Positions 40,886 through 49,770 of a stretch of 64,000 nucleotides of DNA are shown piece by piece. The notes beneath the pieces were generated by a model. That model did not search any database, was not told the DNA's origin, and saw only the letters and a program-made list of their open reading frames with translations. Both the position numbers and the translations under genes were made by a program. The stretch lies in IMG/VR virus record IMGVR_UViG_3300028361_000013, positions 62,001 through 126,000 of that record; one strand, written 5' to 3'. Every line of letters starts with the position of its first letter. Within the stretch, counting starts at the first letter, position 1. This stretch comes from a virus.

Positions 40886-41455
40886 ATGAATTTTATCTAC
40901 ACAATACTATTATTCGCATTCATATCCGCAGTAGGATTTACTACTGGTACTTTCTTGCCTGCTGGCAATTGGTGGAACGCTGCAATTACTGTAGGAGTCA
41001 TAGGACTAATAGCAAGCACCGTTACTCTTATCATATCAGCATTTCGTAACATGGAGTTTAGAAATGAGATAAACAGACACTTCAACGAAATCAAAGAGAA
41101 CCTAAGAGATGTTAAGTCCATTAAGAAAGAGATGAGTGAATATAAGGATGAGATAACCGACTCCTTGACCAAGCTGTACCCAGATTACGAAAAGGAAATG
41201 TTCAAGAACATGAATCCAAGTGATGTGGAAAACATAAGCGCACTTATGATTAAGTATCCAGAGTTAAAGTTCAATGGAGTACTGGAGAATTATACCAACA
41301 AACTATCTAAGTACATTACAGAGTGCAACGCAAGAGAAAGATGTGTAAATGATTATTTGCGTAGAATAGAAAACGCTGAGACATGTGGGTGGATGCTAAT
41401 AAAAGTTGCCAAACCAGCCTTCATTCAAAAAATAATTGACCAAGAATTCGAATAA
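40886..41455 (+). CDS. Membrane protein with two N-terminal helices and coiled-coil tail
   Basis: 189 residues. Two transmembrane helices (about 3-22 and 31-52) then a coiled coil (about 58-100) and a helical C-terminus. The order of segments recalls LemA-like proteins but similarity is weak. Unknown. Confidence 0.85.
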   Translation: MNFIYTILLFAFISAVGFTTGTFLPAGNWWNAAITVGVIGLIASTVTLIISAFRNMEFRNEINRHFNEIKENLRDVKSIKKEMSEYKDEITDSLTKLYPDYEKEMFKNMNPSDVENISALMIKYPELKFNGVLENYTNKLSKYITECNARERCVNDYLRRIENAETCGWMLIKVAKPAFIQKIIDQEFE

Positions 41456-41817
41456 TGGAAATAAAAGAAGGACAACTTGTTGAGGTGCCTTATCTTGTTG
41501 ATGTTACTACAGGAAAAGTTATCTCTACCAATCAAAGCTATAATTACGAAACAGCCTACAAGAGGGATTCTAATTTTAGAAGACTATTGACATGGGTTAG
41601 AGTGAAGTTTATTGACTTAGATGGAACCTTTGTTGGTGAAGCTGAAAGGATTGAAAGAAACATGTGGTCCGAAGTTGTTATAGACATATTCAAAAAAGGA
41701 CAACAAGCTAAAATTGACATAGACAGAGTAACTGCAGTTGAAGTAGTAGGAAAAGATTTCTGCTATGGAGATAATGTTAGACAATGCAATTGTACAGGGC
41801 TTTGTAGAAACAAATAA
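41455..41817 (+). CDS. Hypothetical protein with Cys-rich end
   Basis: 120 residues, beta-rich, ending C-Y-G-D-N-V-R-Q-C-N-C-T-G-L-C (four Cys). One-base overlap with the preceding gene. Unknown. Confidence 0.84.
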   Translation: MEIKEGQLVEVPYLVDVTTGKVISTNQSYNYETAYKRDSNFRRLLTWVRVKFIDLDGTFVGEAERIERNMWSEVVIDIFKKGQQAKIDIDRVTAVEVVGKDFCYGDNVRQCNCTGLCRNK

Positions 41818-41819
41818 TT

Positions 41820-42482
41820 ATGGAAACAAAAGTAGGAAAAGGTTATATTCTCCCAGGAGAAACAAGAAAGAGGGATGCTCGTGAAATCGTCTGTACAACA
41901 GTCTGGATAATTCTATTAATTTCGTGGAGCACATTCATGATTGTCGCATCCATCAACACAGGATTCTGGAGCATGCCACTCAAAGATATGGTAGCATTGT
42001 TCCTTTTGTCTATTATCCCAACTCTAACATTCTTGATTGGATTTTTATTCATGATAAAAAGCCAGGAGCACGTTAGGACGCTGGAGTTCCTAATCCACAA
42101 GTATGATAGATGGAGTCTTAATGATAATGCATACAAGACATACTACATTGTAGAGCAAGTCATACTCATAGAAAACTTTACTTATTACAAGTACACTGGA
42201 GATTCTATAGCTAAAAAGACACAGAAGGAACTTGAAGAACATTGCAAGTCATTGACAGGTAATTTATTTGTAGGACATGAAACACAAGAAGAAGCCATGA
42301 GAGAAATTATAGAAAACATAAAAGGATTCATTTCACATGATAAGGCGAAAGATAATGTGAAGATTACAAACATAAGCACATTGGAAACTTTCACAGTCGA
42401 AGAGCTTAAGGAAAAGTTTAAGGCAAAGGAGTTTGATTATCTATACAAATTAGAACAAGATGAAGAAGGAAAAGACAATTGA
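41820..42482 (+). CDS. Two-helix membrane protein
   Basis: 220 residues; transmembrane helices about 24-46 and 56-79, cytosolic charged C-terminus. Overlaps the next gene by 23 bp. Unknown. Confidence 0.85.
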   Translation: METKVGKGYILPGETRKRDAREIVCTTVWIILLISWSTFMIVASINTGFWSMPLKDMVALFLLSIIPTLTFLIGFLFMIKSQEHVRTLEFLIHKYDRWSLNDNAYKTYYIVEQVILIENFTYYKYTGDSIAKKTQKELEEHCKSLTGNLFVGHETQEEAMREIIENIKGFISHDKAKDNVKITNISTLETFTVEELKEKFKAKEFDYLYKLEQDEEGKDN

Positions 42483-42870
42483 TATATCAGACCTTGCTGG
42501 AGAATATAAACCAAGCGAAGTCGGTGGTCTAATAAAAGAATTGGATAAACGAATTAATTTGTCAGAATTCCCACACTATCTCGGTTGTGATGAATGCGAC
42601 TTAATCGGTAGAAAGATTATATTAGAAGAGGATGTAATCAGCTGCTTCATATATGAGCCTGTAGAGTCAGATGATGGAAGACTTAAATATAAAATGCTTA
42701 TCCTTAATGAGGATTTATTCTATGACCATTCTGGCGCATTGACAAAGGTTTACTCAAGAGTTGACCCAGGTGAACATTACAAAGGAGAATGCTCTCTTAT
42801 GGTGTATGCAAAAGAAGATGGTTTTATATTCCTAAAAAGGGAATCATATAGAGGAATTATTTTAAAATAA
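42460..42870 (+). CDS. Hypothetical protein
   Basis: 136 residues, alpha/beta, C-D-E-C pair. Starts inside the end of the preceding gene. Unknown. Confidence 0.82.
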   Translation: MKKEKTIDISDLAGEYKPSEVGGLIKELDKRINLSEFPHYLGCDECDLIGRKIILEEDVISCFIYEPVESDDGRLKYKMLILNEDLFYDHSGALTKVYSRVDPGEHYKGECSLMVYAKEDGFIFLKRESYRGIILK

Positions 42871-42977
42871 CACGATGAAAAATAAAGAACCAAAAGACAA
42901 CACGATAACAGTGTTAGTCGTATGTTAAATAATAATGCTATTGTGCATGATTGTACAGTGGTTATAAAAACAAAATT

Positions 42978-43793
42978 ATGAGCGAAATAAAAGGAATAAA
43001 GGAAGAACTGGAAAGTAAGAGACAAATGTCTGTTGATAAGACAGAGAACGTTCCTTCAGTTAAACTTCTTATGTCTGGAGAAGACGGTGATAGAGAAATC
43101 CTTAAAAGAACTGGTCTTGACCACGACATTAAGGAAGCTGAGAAAATCAAAGGACTTGAGATAGATAGAAAGAACCTTGAAGATACCTATAAGGGCTTTG
43201 TATTTACTGAAGAAGAGATTAAGGATATATGCATTAAGTATGACCTTAGACTCTTGCCAACAAAACACTTTAGAGGAGACCTCGATACAGAAGTTGCTGA
43301 AAAGCTTAAGGCATTTGTAGCCGAGCACCCAGAGATTGGAGCAGTAAGTGAGTCATTCTACATCATCGCTCCAGAGAACTCATTCGACCTGGAGTACTCA
43401 GATGCAAAGCCATCAGCCAAGACAGACCTAATACTTGTGTACAAAGTTAGAACAGAGCGTGGTGAATTAGAAAAGTTTGTCTTCATTCACAAGTGGGGAA
43501 AAGAAGAGTTCTCATCCCTAAGAAGACTTAAGGGAATATTCTATGAATCAACATCATCAATGACTTCAGTATTAATGTCTGCATGGACTGTAATCATATC
43601 AACAGTGTTTGGAGTATTATTCAATGGATTCACTGGAGAATGGCATCAATATTTAAACTTGATTTGGATTTTGCTTATGTCATTTGGAATGTCAATGCTT
43701 ACTCTGCTCATTATGTTTAATGATGGCGACATGAAACTTTATAATAGAACTTCAGATGAAGTTTGGAACACACGTTACACCAGAAGAAGATAA
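42978..43793 (+). CDS. Membrane protein with large N-terminal cytosolic domain
   Basis: 271 residues from ATG 42,978. About 190 residues of charged alpha/beta sequence, then two transmembrane helices (about 200-222 and 231-253) and a short basic tail. Upstream 42,871-42,977 has no certain gene. Unknown. Confidence 0.83.
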   Translation: MSEIKGIKEELESKRQMSVDKTENVPSVKLLMSGEDGDREILKRTGLDHDIKEAEKIKGLEIDRKNLEDTYKGFVFTEEEIKDICIKYDLRLLPTKHFRGDLDTEVAEKLKAFVAEHPEIGAVSESFYIIAPENSFDLEYSDAKPSAKTDLILVYKVRTERGELEKFVFIHKWGKEEFSSLRRLKGIFYESTSSMTSVLMSAWTVIISTVFGVLFNGFTGEWHQYLNLIWILLMSFGMSMLTLLIMFNDGDMKLYNRTSDEVWNTRYTRRR

Positions 43794-43797
43794 AATT

Positions 43798-44067
43798 ATG
43801 AAAAACTTAAATAGAACATTATTGTCATTGGTCATAGGCGTTTTTATGATTCACCTAATAGCATGGACCAAAGGAAACACAAACACATACACTTATACTG
43901 TAGAAGAAAGCGTGAGCCTTTCAAGAATAGAAGACCCAGACACTGAAAGAAGATACTTTTATGAAACAGTCATAGAAGAAACTGCCATGCCATCAAACTT
44001 CCCTCTGTTGTTTGAAAGCAAGTACGATACCATCAAAACCTCTCTTAAGAGTAAGGTAAGACTTTAA
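43798..44067 (+). CDS. Exported or membrane-anchored small protein
   Basis: 89 residues; N-terminal hydrophobic signal/anchor (about 5-20), periplasmic-type Thr-rich remainder. Unknown. Confidence 0.8.
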   Translation: MKNLNRTLLSLVIGVFMIHLIAWTKGNTNTYTYTVEESVSLSRIEDPDTERRYFYETVIEETAMPSNFPLLFESKYDTIKTSLKSKVRL

Positions 44068-44083
44068 CAAAAAAATTACAACA

Positions 44084-44152
44084 ATGAATTTTATAAAAAA
44101 CATGCACAAAGAATTCTATCTTAGCAAAGAGAAAGAGGCTGTTGTGTCATAA
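44084..44152 (+). CDS. Possible 22-residue peptide
   Basis: Short ATG frame ending just before a class A promoter. Marginal. Confidence 0.3.
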   Translation: MNFIKNMHKEFYLSKEKEAVVS

Positions 44153-44156
44153 AAAT

Positions 44157-44184
44157 AGAACATTTCTAAATTTCTTGCGTATAA
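44157..44184 (+). promoter_or_regulatory. Class A phage promoter
   Basis: AGAACAT, 14 bp, CGTATAA; ATG 44,191 exactly 6 nt downstream. Confidence 0.9.
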
Positions 44185-44190
44185 TAATAT

Positions 44191-45228
44191 ATGAATTTAA
44201 GCAATTATTTCTTTAAAATATACAATGGAACACGTTCCAAAATAACGATGTTCGATAATCTAATGTATAAGAGAACTGGTAAAGAAACATATGCAAATAA
44301 GTATAGTTGTTCCCATAGTGAAGATTACTTCTTGTCACACCTCGAAGAAAACTGTAGCAAACTTAAAACACTCCTAAAGGAGCAGTCAATCCTTATAAAA
44401 GATTTTAACTACAGAGAGAACTGTAAACTTCAAGAAATGCTTGAACAGGCTTTTGATAAAACTAAAGAGGTAGATGAATATATTGTAAACAAGAAACGTG
44501 ACAAATTAACAATACTGCTGGAGCAATCAAGAAAAGAAATTAAAAATACAATTGATGCATGCAAGGCTTTTGAAGAAATAATTAAACCCAAGCCAAAACC
44601 AAAAGCTCCAGTAAGAGAATTCATAATAACAAAGCAAGTAAAAAATACAATTGATTCAATTCAAAAAGCCATAGATGAAAACTCTTATATTAACATAACA
44701 TACAAAGGAAGCGAAAGAGTTATATATCCTATAAACTTTGTTGGTGCAGGTAAAGTTGAAGCATTGCACATAAGCGGATACACAAAATCTAATAGTGACT
44801 ATCCAAGAAACTTTTTCGTAGATGAAATTAAAGTGATTGACTTTATAACAATAGAGACAAGACTTCAAAATATTATTGATAAGGCAGATAAAAAACTGAC
44901 AGTATCCAGTGAAAACATAAATCCAAAGTTTAAAGTAATTTATCTATCTGATAACAATGGGGAAGTAAAGTATGCAATTTGTCCAGCAGATTACTCTGAT
45001 GCCTACGCTTTGTTTAGTATGAAATACTATCCAGTGTCAGAATTAAAAGAACATTACGCTAAGAAAGATTATGTAGCCCACCCACAAGAAACTTGTGCTG
45101 AAGAAAATCCTAATGCTGAATATGATTATGACAATGATGGAGGAAGCAGTAGATATAGATTCTATTCTATGAGAGATGTGGTTATGGCAATTCATAATTG
45201 TGAAATTTATAATAAGGCATGGCAATAA
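44191..45228 (+). CDS. Protein with WYL-like domain
   Basis: 345 residues. Helical N-terminal 150 residues with coiled coil, then about 160-225 (A-I-D-E-N-S-Y-I-N-I-T-Y-K-G ... R-V-I-Y-P-I-N-F ... L-H-I-S-G-Y-T ... R-N-F-F-V-D-E-I) with the strand pattern of a WYL domain, a ligand-sensing fold in regulators of defence and repair systems. C-terminus acidic. The assignment is by pattern and moderate. Confidence 0.7.
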   Translation: MNLSNYFFKIYNGTRSKITMFDNLMYKRTGKETYANKYSCSHSEDYFLSHLEENCSKLKTLLKEQSILIKDFNYRENCKLQEMLEQAFDKTKEVDEYIVNKKRDKLTILLEQSRKEIKNTIDACKAFEEIIKPKPKPKAPVREFIITKQVKNTIDSIQKAIDENSYINITYKGSERVIYPINFVGAGKVEALHISGYTKSNSDYPRNFFVDEIKVIDFITIETRLQNIIDKADKKLTVSSENINPKFKVIYLSDNNGEVKYAICPADYSDAYALFSMKYYPVSELKEHYAKKDYVAHPQETCAEENPNAEYDYDNDGGSSRYRFYSMRDVVMAIHNCEIYNKAWQ

Positions 45229-46298
45229 CAAAAGTAAATCATAAGGATGTTATTTCATCATCTAAGGATTCTAATATTAGTGGAGGCTCTGGTATATACT
45301 TTCTCGTACACGATAATAGAGTTGTTTACGTTGGACAATCCCTTAACGTAATATCAAGGTCTTTTGGCGGGCACAATGATAAAACTTTTGATGGAGTAGC
45401 TTACATAATAGTTGAAGACAACATCCACCTAAATAACTTGGAGGCATATTTCATAGGTAAGTTCAAGCCAAAATATAATTCCTCTATTCCATCCAATAAA
45501 CTGGGTTTATCCAAAAAACATCTTACAAAAGAATTTGACTTTGAAAAAGTAAATCACCTTATTGAAAACCAGTATGGAAAGTTAGAGATGACTGGAGTTA
45601 AATTTAAGGACTACGATAGTCATATAGACTTACATCTTGTTAAAGAAGAGTATGACTATACCAATTTAAAAATACGCTCAATAGAACAAAGACTTAACGA
45701 TAGTGAGATGAAGTTCGAAAAAATGATTAAAGAAGGTTATAAGGAGATAGGAAGAATCTCTAAGAGAATAGGAAGGCTCATTGATAAAGAGAAAAAATTG
45801 CAATGCGAAATTGATAAAAAGAACCAGAAGATTATGAGCTTTGGTAGAGATGTTATTGAAATGTCAGAGGAAATTTCTATACTTAGAGATAAGATTTCTG
45901 TACAAAGTGATTTCGAACCCTCTATAGACATTTGGAATAAAAATATGCACGCTGTATTCGGAGTGTATATTAAAGGTGTTAGAAACACTCCTTTCTATTA
46001 TTTCGTATCTAATAATCCACTGGAAGAACTTGGTAAAATGAGAGATGGAAAATCTAAGTCTAAATCTGAGATGATACAGAAAACTTTTAAATTTCTGTTA
46101 GACCAAGGCATCCAGGATAAGATAGAACTTAGATTCGAAGAATTCATTACGACAGGATACACAAAAAGTGTTAGCTACGAATTTCTATCTGGTAAAGAGA
46201 GTCAGTGTTTTAATTGCAACACGCATAGGACAAGGCGTAAAGAAGCTGAATTAATCTGGAATGATATTGTATCCAAAGTGGTGAAGCTTAAATACTAA
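45219..46298 (+). CDS. GIY-YIG nuclease with long coiled coil
   Basis: 359 residues. GIY-YIG core: G-S-G-I-Y-F-L-V ... V-V-Y-V-G-Q-S, R-S-F-G-G-H, and L-E-A-Y-F-I-G-K-F-K-P-K-Y-N with the catalytic Glu. Residues about 145-230 are a coiled coil and the C-terminus has a C-x-x-C. Unlike the enzyme at 25,868 there are no NUMOD modules, and it overlaps its upstream gene on the same strand, so it may be a resident phage nuclease rather than a homing enzyme. Confidence 0.85.
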   Translation: MAITKVNHKDVISSSKDSNISGGSGIYFLVHDNRVVYVGQSLNVISRSFGGHNDKTFDGVAYIIVEDNIHLNNLEAYFIGKFKPKYNSSIPSNKLGLSKKHLTKEFDFEKVNHLIENQYGKLEMTGVKFKDYDSHIDLHLVKEEYDYTNLKIRSIEQRLNDSEMKFEKMIKEGYKEIGRISKRIGRLIDKEKKLQCEIDKKNQKIMSFGRDVIEMSEEISILRDKISVQSDFEPSIDIWNKNMHAVFGVYIKGVRNTPFYYFVSNNPLEELGKMRDGKSKSKSEMIQKTFKFLLDQGIQDKIELRFEEFITTGYTKSVSYEFLSGKESQCFNCNTHRTRRKEAELIWNDIVSKVVKLKY

Positions 46299-46322
46299 TT
46301 AAACTTTTATAAGATAAATTTT

Positions 46323-46350
46323 AGAACATTTCTAAATTTCTTGCGTATAA
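46323..46350 (+). promoter_or_regulatory. Class A phage promoter
   Basis: AGAACAT, 14 bp, CGTATAA; 20-nt leader before ATG 46,371. Confidence 0.88.
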
Positions 46351-46370
46351 TAGATTATAAATAATTAACT

Positions 46371-46805
46371 ATGTTTGAAGATTTTAGAACACTATTAGAA
46401 ACTATTGAGGACGAATACTCTATGGGTATTGAACAAGGTGGAGTTAGAGTTAAGGATAGTCTATACTCTATTGAAGTAACTGTTGACCCACCATCTAAGT
46501 ATAGCGCTGCTGCAGGAGTTCAAAAGTCACTTAGAAATAAAGGCTTTGAGTCAGATGGGTGTGGTATCTATACACTTGAAAAAAATAATATACATGACCA
46601 TACTGTTGAAACTGTTCATATATCAGAAATAGATACGTCAATGATTAATTCTCTTGAATGTAAATTGTTTTTGAAAAATTACTTAGACCAAAACGGTGAA
46701 GTAGATATTCAAGGATTTAAGAAATCAATTGATGCTATAGTAAAAGGAATTCAAGAAGATTGCTCTATTGTAATGTCTGCAGAAATCTTTAAACAAAATT
46801 CATAA
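46371..46805 (+). CDS. Hypothetical protein
   Basis: 144 residues, acidic, two alpha/beta halves. Not recognised. Confidence 0.84.
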   Translation: MFEDFRTLLETIEDEYSMGIEQGGVRVKDSLYSIEVTVDPPSKYSAAAGVQKSLRNKGFESDGCGIYTLEKNNIHDHTVETVHISEIDTSMINSLECKLFLKNYLDQNGEVDIQGFKKSIDAIVKGIQEDCSIVMSAEIFKQNS

Positions 46806-46811
46806 GAAGAC

Positions 46812-47198
46812 ATGAAGATAACTACATACGAATACGAGAAAGTTCCAGTAGAAGAAACTGAAATATTCATTCCAGAAAAACCATTCTATTGTTTTCAGAC
46901 AGGAGTTAGAAGAGCTATTAGAATAGTTCCAACTTTTGTTACGTGGGAAGGCAATCAATACAATAAAAAAGGAGATGTATATGAACTTGAAGTTACTTGT
47001 GTTTATCAAAGCATGGAGTGCATAGTTGAAAGGTTTAATGTAAGAGTTAGTATGATTGAAAACCATATTAATAGAGAAGAAAAAAGTAAGGCTGCAGAAA
47101 TAAGTAGAATGCTACTGGAGGAAGATTACTACACAAGAACAAAGGAACAGTTTGATGCTGACTTAGAAAGCGCACTGTCTTCTTTTAAAAAATTATAA
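46812..47198 (+). CDS. Hypothetical protein
   Basis: 128 residues; beta-rich first half, helical second half. Not recognised. Confidence 0.84.
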   Translation: MKITTYEYEKVPVEETEIFIPEKPFYCFQTGVRRAIRIVPTFVTWEGNQYNKKGDVYELEVTCVYQSMECIVERFNVRVSMIENHINREEKSKAAEISRMLLEEDYYTRTKEQFDADLESALSSFKKL

Positions 47199-47199
47199 G

Positions 47200-47649
47200 A
47201 TGAAAAATAAGTCAAGAATATGGAGAATGCTTAAAGATGCCCCTGAAGACATTAAATCTATTACAGTGGCACAACTTGTCGATAAGTTTGGTAAAGAGCT
47301 TGAGGCAGAGCGTAAGGCTAAACTAAGCAATGATGATAAAGTATGCAGCGACTTCACTGGTGTATATATAAAAGTGAGAGATGAGGATGCCACATTCGGA
47401 CTTGATGTTGACTACATTAGAATTGATAGCATTAAGCCTGGAAGCATGGATACTGAATGGGAACAACTCTATGATGTCATAGGAGAGAAAGTTCAGTTCT
47501 CAAACATAAAGAATGCTCTTAGAGATTGTAATGATAATATGTCTGCAGATGAATTGTATGGAGCAGAAGTTATTACAAAGGAAATCTTTGACCACGCAAA
47601 AACACAGCTTGAATTGGCTAACGAAATCATAGATAAGATTAAAGCGTAG
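47200..47649 (+). CDS. Hypothetical protein
   Basis: 149 residues, acidic; C-terminal helical bundle. One bp after the preceding gene. Not recognised. Confidence 0.84.
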   Translation: MKNKSRIWRMLKDAPEDIKSITVAQLVDKFGKELEAERKAKLSNDDKVCSDFTGVYIKVRDEDATFGLDVDYIRIDSIKPGSMDTEWEQLYDVIGEKVQFSNIKNALRDCNDNMSADELYGAEVITKEIFDHAKTQLELANEIIDKIKA

Positions 47650-47692
47650 TAAAGGTGAATTCCAAATTTATTTATTTTTAATAAAAAGAACA

Positions 47693-48046
47693 ATGAAAAG
47701 AATTAAATTACCACAAGGAACAGTTGTAGTTGATGAAATTGCTGATATAAAAGGGTATTACCACGATTCTTTTACGAATAAAATATATCATTCTGGCGAT
47801 GCTGATTATGTTAAAAGCCCGCAAGTTAATAACATAGTAGCATCTACATTCTTCGTAGACAAAGACATTCCTATGTATTTAGAACAATCTAAAAAATATT
47901 TTCCAATAGAGTTTGAGATGGAAACAATTTCAACCATTCCTTTCTCTAAGGAATCTCCATATAGAGATAGAGGGTACGTTGAACAAATTAATACCACAAG
48001 AGACAAGAGTGGTCAACTATGGTGCAAACTTAAAAAAAATGATTGA
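47693..48046 (+). CDS. Hypothetical protein
   Basis: 117 residues, beta-rich. Ends 8 bp inside the next gene. Not recognised. Confidence 0.83.
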   Translation: MKRIKLPQGTVVVDEIADIKGYYHDSFTNKIYHSGDADYVKSPQVNNIVASTFFVDKDIPMYLEQSKKYFPIEFEMETISTIPFSKESPYRDRGYVEQINTTRDKSGQLWCKLKKND

Positions 48047-48467
48047 ATACTCGAATAGATACAGCAGCACAGACCAACCAGATAAAATGGGTAGGTGGGC
48101 AAGAACAGCATCTTACAATAATATTAGGATTGCCTGGATAACCAGATTGGAAGTTAAAGGTGAGGTCGCTTTTTTTGTTACTTGCCACTTTCCAACCATG
48201 CAAAATGATACAGCAAATGAAAGCGAGTCATTTGAATCCTTAGAAGAAGCAAAAGGCTTTGTAAAGGAACGCTGGGAATGGTTTTTAAATTCAGTACAAG
48301 TATCTGTGGTAGATGAACTAAAGCCAGAACAAATTAAACCAAACGATTTAGAATCATTAGTTAAATTTCTTTTTTCAGAAGGAGAAACTGAAATTAAATT
48401 AATTAAAGATAGTAACAAGGTAGAGATTTGGTCTGGAGGTAAATATATTGATAGAAGATTAATGTAA
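48039..48467 (+). CDS. Last plus-strand gene before the convergence zone
   Basis: 142 residues from ATG 48,039 (a longer frame upstream overlaps the previous gene). Alpha/beta with V-A-F-F-V-T-C-H-F and a C-terminal helix-strand. Ends 3 bp before the tRNA-like RNA. Unknown. Confidence 0.8.
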   Translation: MIEYSNRYSSTDQPDKMGRWARTASYNNIRIAWITRLEVKGEVAFFVTCHFPTMQNDTANESESFESLEEAKGFVKERWEWFLNSVQVSVVDELKPEQIKPNDLESLVKFLFSEGETEIKLIKDSNKVEIWSGGKYIDRRLM

Positions 48468-48470
48468 TAT

Positions 48471-48583
48471 TGTAATGTGTCGAAATTGGTATCCGACCTA
48501 CCCTACTGGTAGAGGAAGTGATGGTTCGACTCCATCCGACTGAATGGTTCAGTTAGCTGCAGGTTCGAGTCCTGTCATTATAA
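48471..48583 (+). tRNA. tRNA-like RNA with two T-arms
   Basis: TGTAATG (48,471-48,477) pairs with CATTATA (48,576-48,582) as a 7-bp acceptor. A D-arm-like TCG / CGA with GG in the loop follows, then CTACC / GGTAG. Two separate T-arm signatures occur: GATGG-TTCGACT-CCATC (48,520-48,536) and GCAGG-TTCGAGT-CCTGT (48,559-48,575), with an ACTGAA / TTCAGT hairpin between. At 113 nt it is too long for a normal tRNA and no anticodon is obvious; it looks like two tRNAs fused by deletion or a tRNA with an insertion. No CCA is encoded. Confidence 0.55.
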
Positions 48584-48597
48584 TTTGCGTTATTAAT

Positions 48598-48630
48598 AGG
48601 GAGAGTTGTGAAAGCAGTTCTCCTTTTTTT
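48598..48630 (+). terminator. Terminator after the plus-strand gene block
   Basis: GGAGA / TCTCC stem with T7, in the plus direction. Confidence 0.65.
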
Positions 48631-49244
48631 GTATAGGGATATTTTGATTCTGCAGGAGCAGATTGTACCCAGAGCATCACGATTAAATAGAAACATTAAA
48701 TAGATGTATTGTATAGGCATTTTCTAAATTTATAACAATTTGCATAGGGAGAGTTGTGAAACGTCAGAGTGAGCAAGGGGAGGGGTGTAAATATGTCACG
48801 ATGACCTGGGTAATATCTCTGGGGAGATAAGGGGATTTTGTCTCTGGATTGGCATAGTTTTATCCCCAACCAGCAGCTTATATTAGGGGTATAAAATCAG
48901 GGAGAAGTGGGTAATATTTGAGGTCGATTCTGGGGAGAGCTGGGAGGGAGCGGGAGAGGGTGCAATTTTATGTGGTGGAGGGTGGGGAAATGTGGGATAA
49001 AATAATAGCCTAAAAAATGGAAATTTAGGGGGTGCATTTAGGGAAAGGTTGGTAATGTTAATAACTATTTTTTCTAATAATCAGATAGTTAGGTATTAAA
49101 AACATCGAAAAGAGGTAGTTTAATATTCGGTGCTGCACATCCCACATTTCCCCACACCATAGTACTGAATTTTCTCAACCATCCAAATTTCCAAAATTTA
49201 GGCGATATTGAAATTGTTCGTACATGTGCATCACCTAAATTTCT
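48631..49244. other. Gene-free convergence zone with G-rich, quadruplex-prone strand
   Basis: No credible reading frame on either strand. Between 48,770 and 49,060 the plus strand has many G runs in an otherwise A/T-rich genome; 48,932-48,960 has five runs of three or four G separated by 1-6 nt, satisfying the usual quadruplex rule, and 48,974-48,995 has a weaker one. Plus-strand genes end to the left and minus-strand units end to the right, so transcripts converge here. Possible roles: replication or packaging landmark, transcription block, or untranslated RNA. Confidence 0.7.
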
Positions 49245-49524
49245 AAAAAATAGGACTATACCAAAGCTTGAGTGCAAGAAGCAAGTCGAGCTCTGGGTCG
49301 TCCTATTTAGTCTTGCATCCGAAGGTGCAAAATACTGTCATAGAAATTATGGGAAATAATCTAAGAAATCTTTAGGATTCTTAAGCGCATATTGGACCAC
49401 TAAGCATGGCGTGCGTAGAAGAGCTAAGAAACGAGTTCAGAGCATGGTCGGTGTTTGCTTAAAAAGTTTTGGAGATTTCTATATGTCAGTAATTTTTCAT
49501 AATGTGTTTTTTCGTTAGTTACTT
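49245..49524 (-). ncRNA. Candidate 280-nt structured RNA with its own promoter
   Basis: No long frame. From a minus-strand class A promoter the transcript would run leftwards to a terminator-like element: AAATAGGAC (49,308-49,300) pairs with GTCCTATTT and is followed by T runs (49,245-49,256). Internal hairpins include T-T-G-C-A ... T-G-C-A-A capped by a CUUCGG loop (49,313-49,330) and AAGAATC / GATTTCTT. A function is not known. Confidence 0.6.
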
Positions 49525-49533
49525 AGTATTATC

Positions 49534-49561
49534 TTATACGTAAGTTATCAACAAATGTTCT
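49534..49561 (-). promoter_or_regulatory. Class A promoter, minus strand
   Basis: AGAACAT 49,561-49,555, 14 bp, CGTATAA 49,540-49,534, pointing left into the structured RNA; no gene follows. Confidence 0.85.
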
Positions 49562-49654
49562 ATAAAATTGTAACTTTTTAAATGATGCTTATTAAGAATG
49601 ATTCTGCATAAGCACTGCGTGCTCGATGGAGCAGGCTCAAATAATAAATTGGGC

Positions 49655-49735
49655 AAAAAAGTTTGGGGCAGGAGTGGATTAACCCTGCCATAAGTTTTTC
49701 AGTTCTGGGGTAGTAGATGTGTCTCTCATTGTCTA
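49655..49735 (-). ncRNA. Small RNA, member of the class B sRNA family
   Basis: Starts after a class B promoter; GTAGA / TCTAC hairpin in the 5' part and GGCAGG / CCTGCC terminator stem ending CCAAAC-TTTTTT. Shares the CCTGCC-N2-AAAC-TTTTTT end with the other family members. Confidence 0.65.
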
Positions 49736-49740
49736 CACTT

Positions 49741-49770
49741 GTATAACGATAAGAATTTAAAAAGTTACAA
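49741..49770 (-). promoter_or_regulatory. Class B promoter
   Basis: TTGTAACTTTTTAAAT-like -35 region (49,770 side) and CGTTATAC -10, minus strand; drives the small RNA at 49,655. Confidence 0.85.

Noticed and set aside
49089-49277. Minus-strand frame of 62 codons in the convergence zone
   Set aside because: Composition is not protein-like and it lies beyond the terminator-like stem of the structured RNA.
49568-49590. TTGTAACTTTTTAAAT in plus orientation
   Set aside because: The class B -35 is present but no CGTTATA follows, so it is not counted as a promoter.
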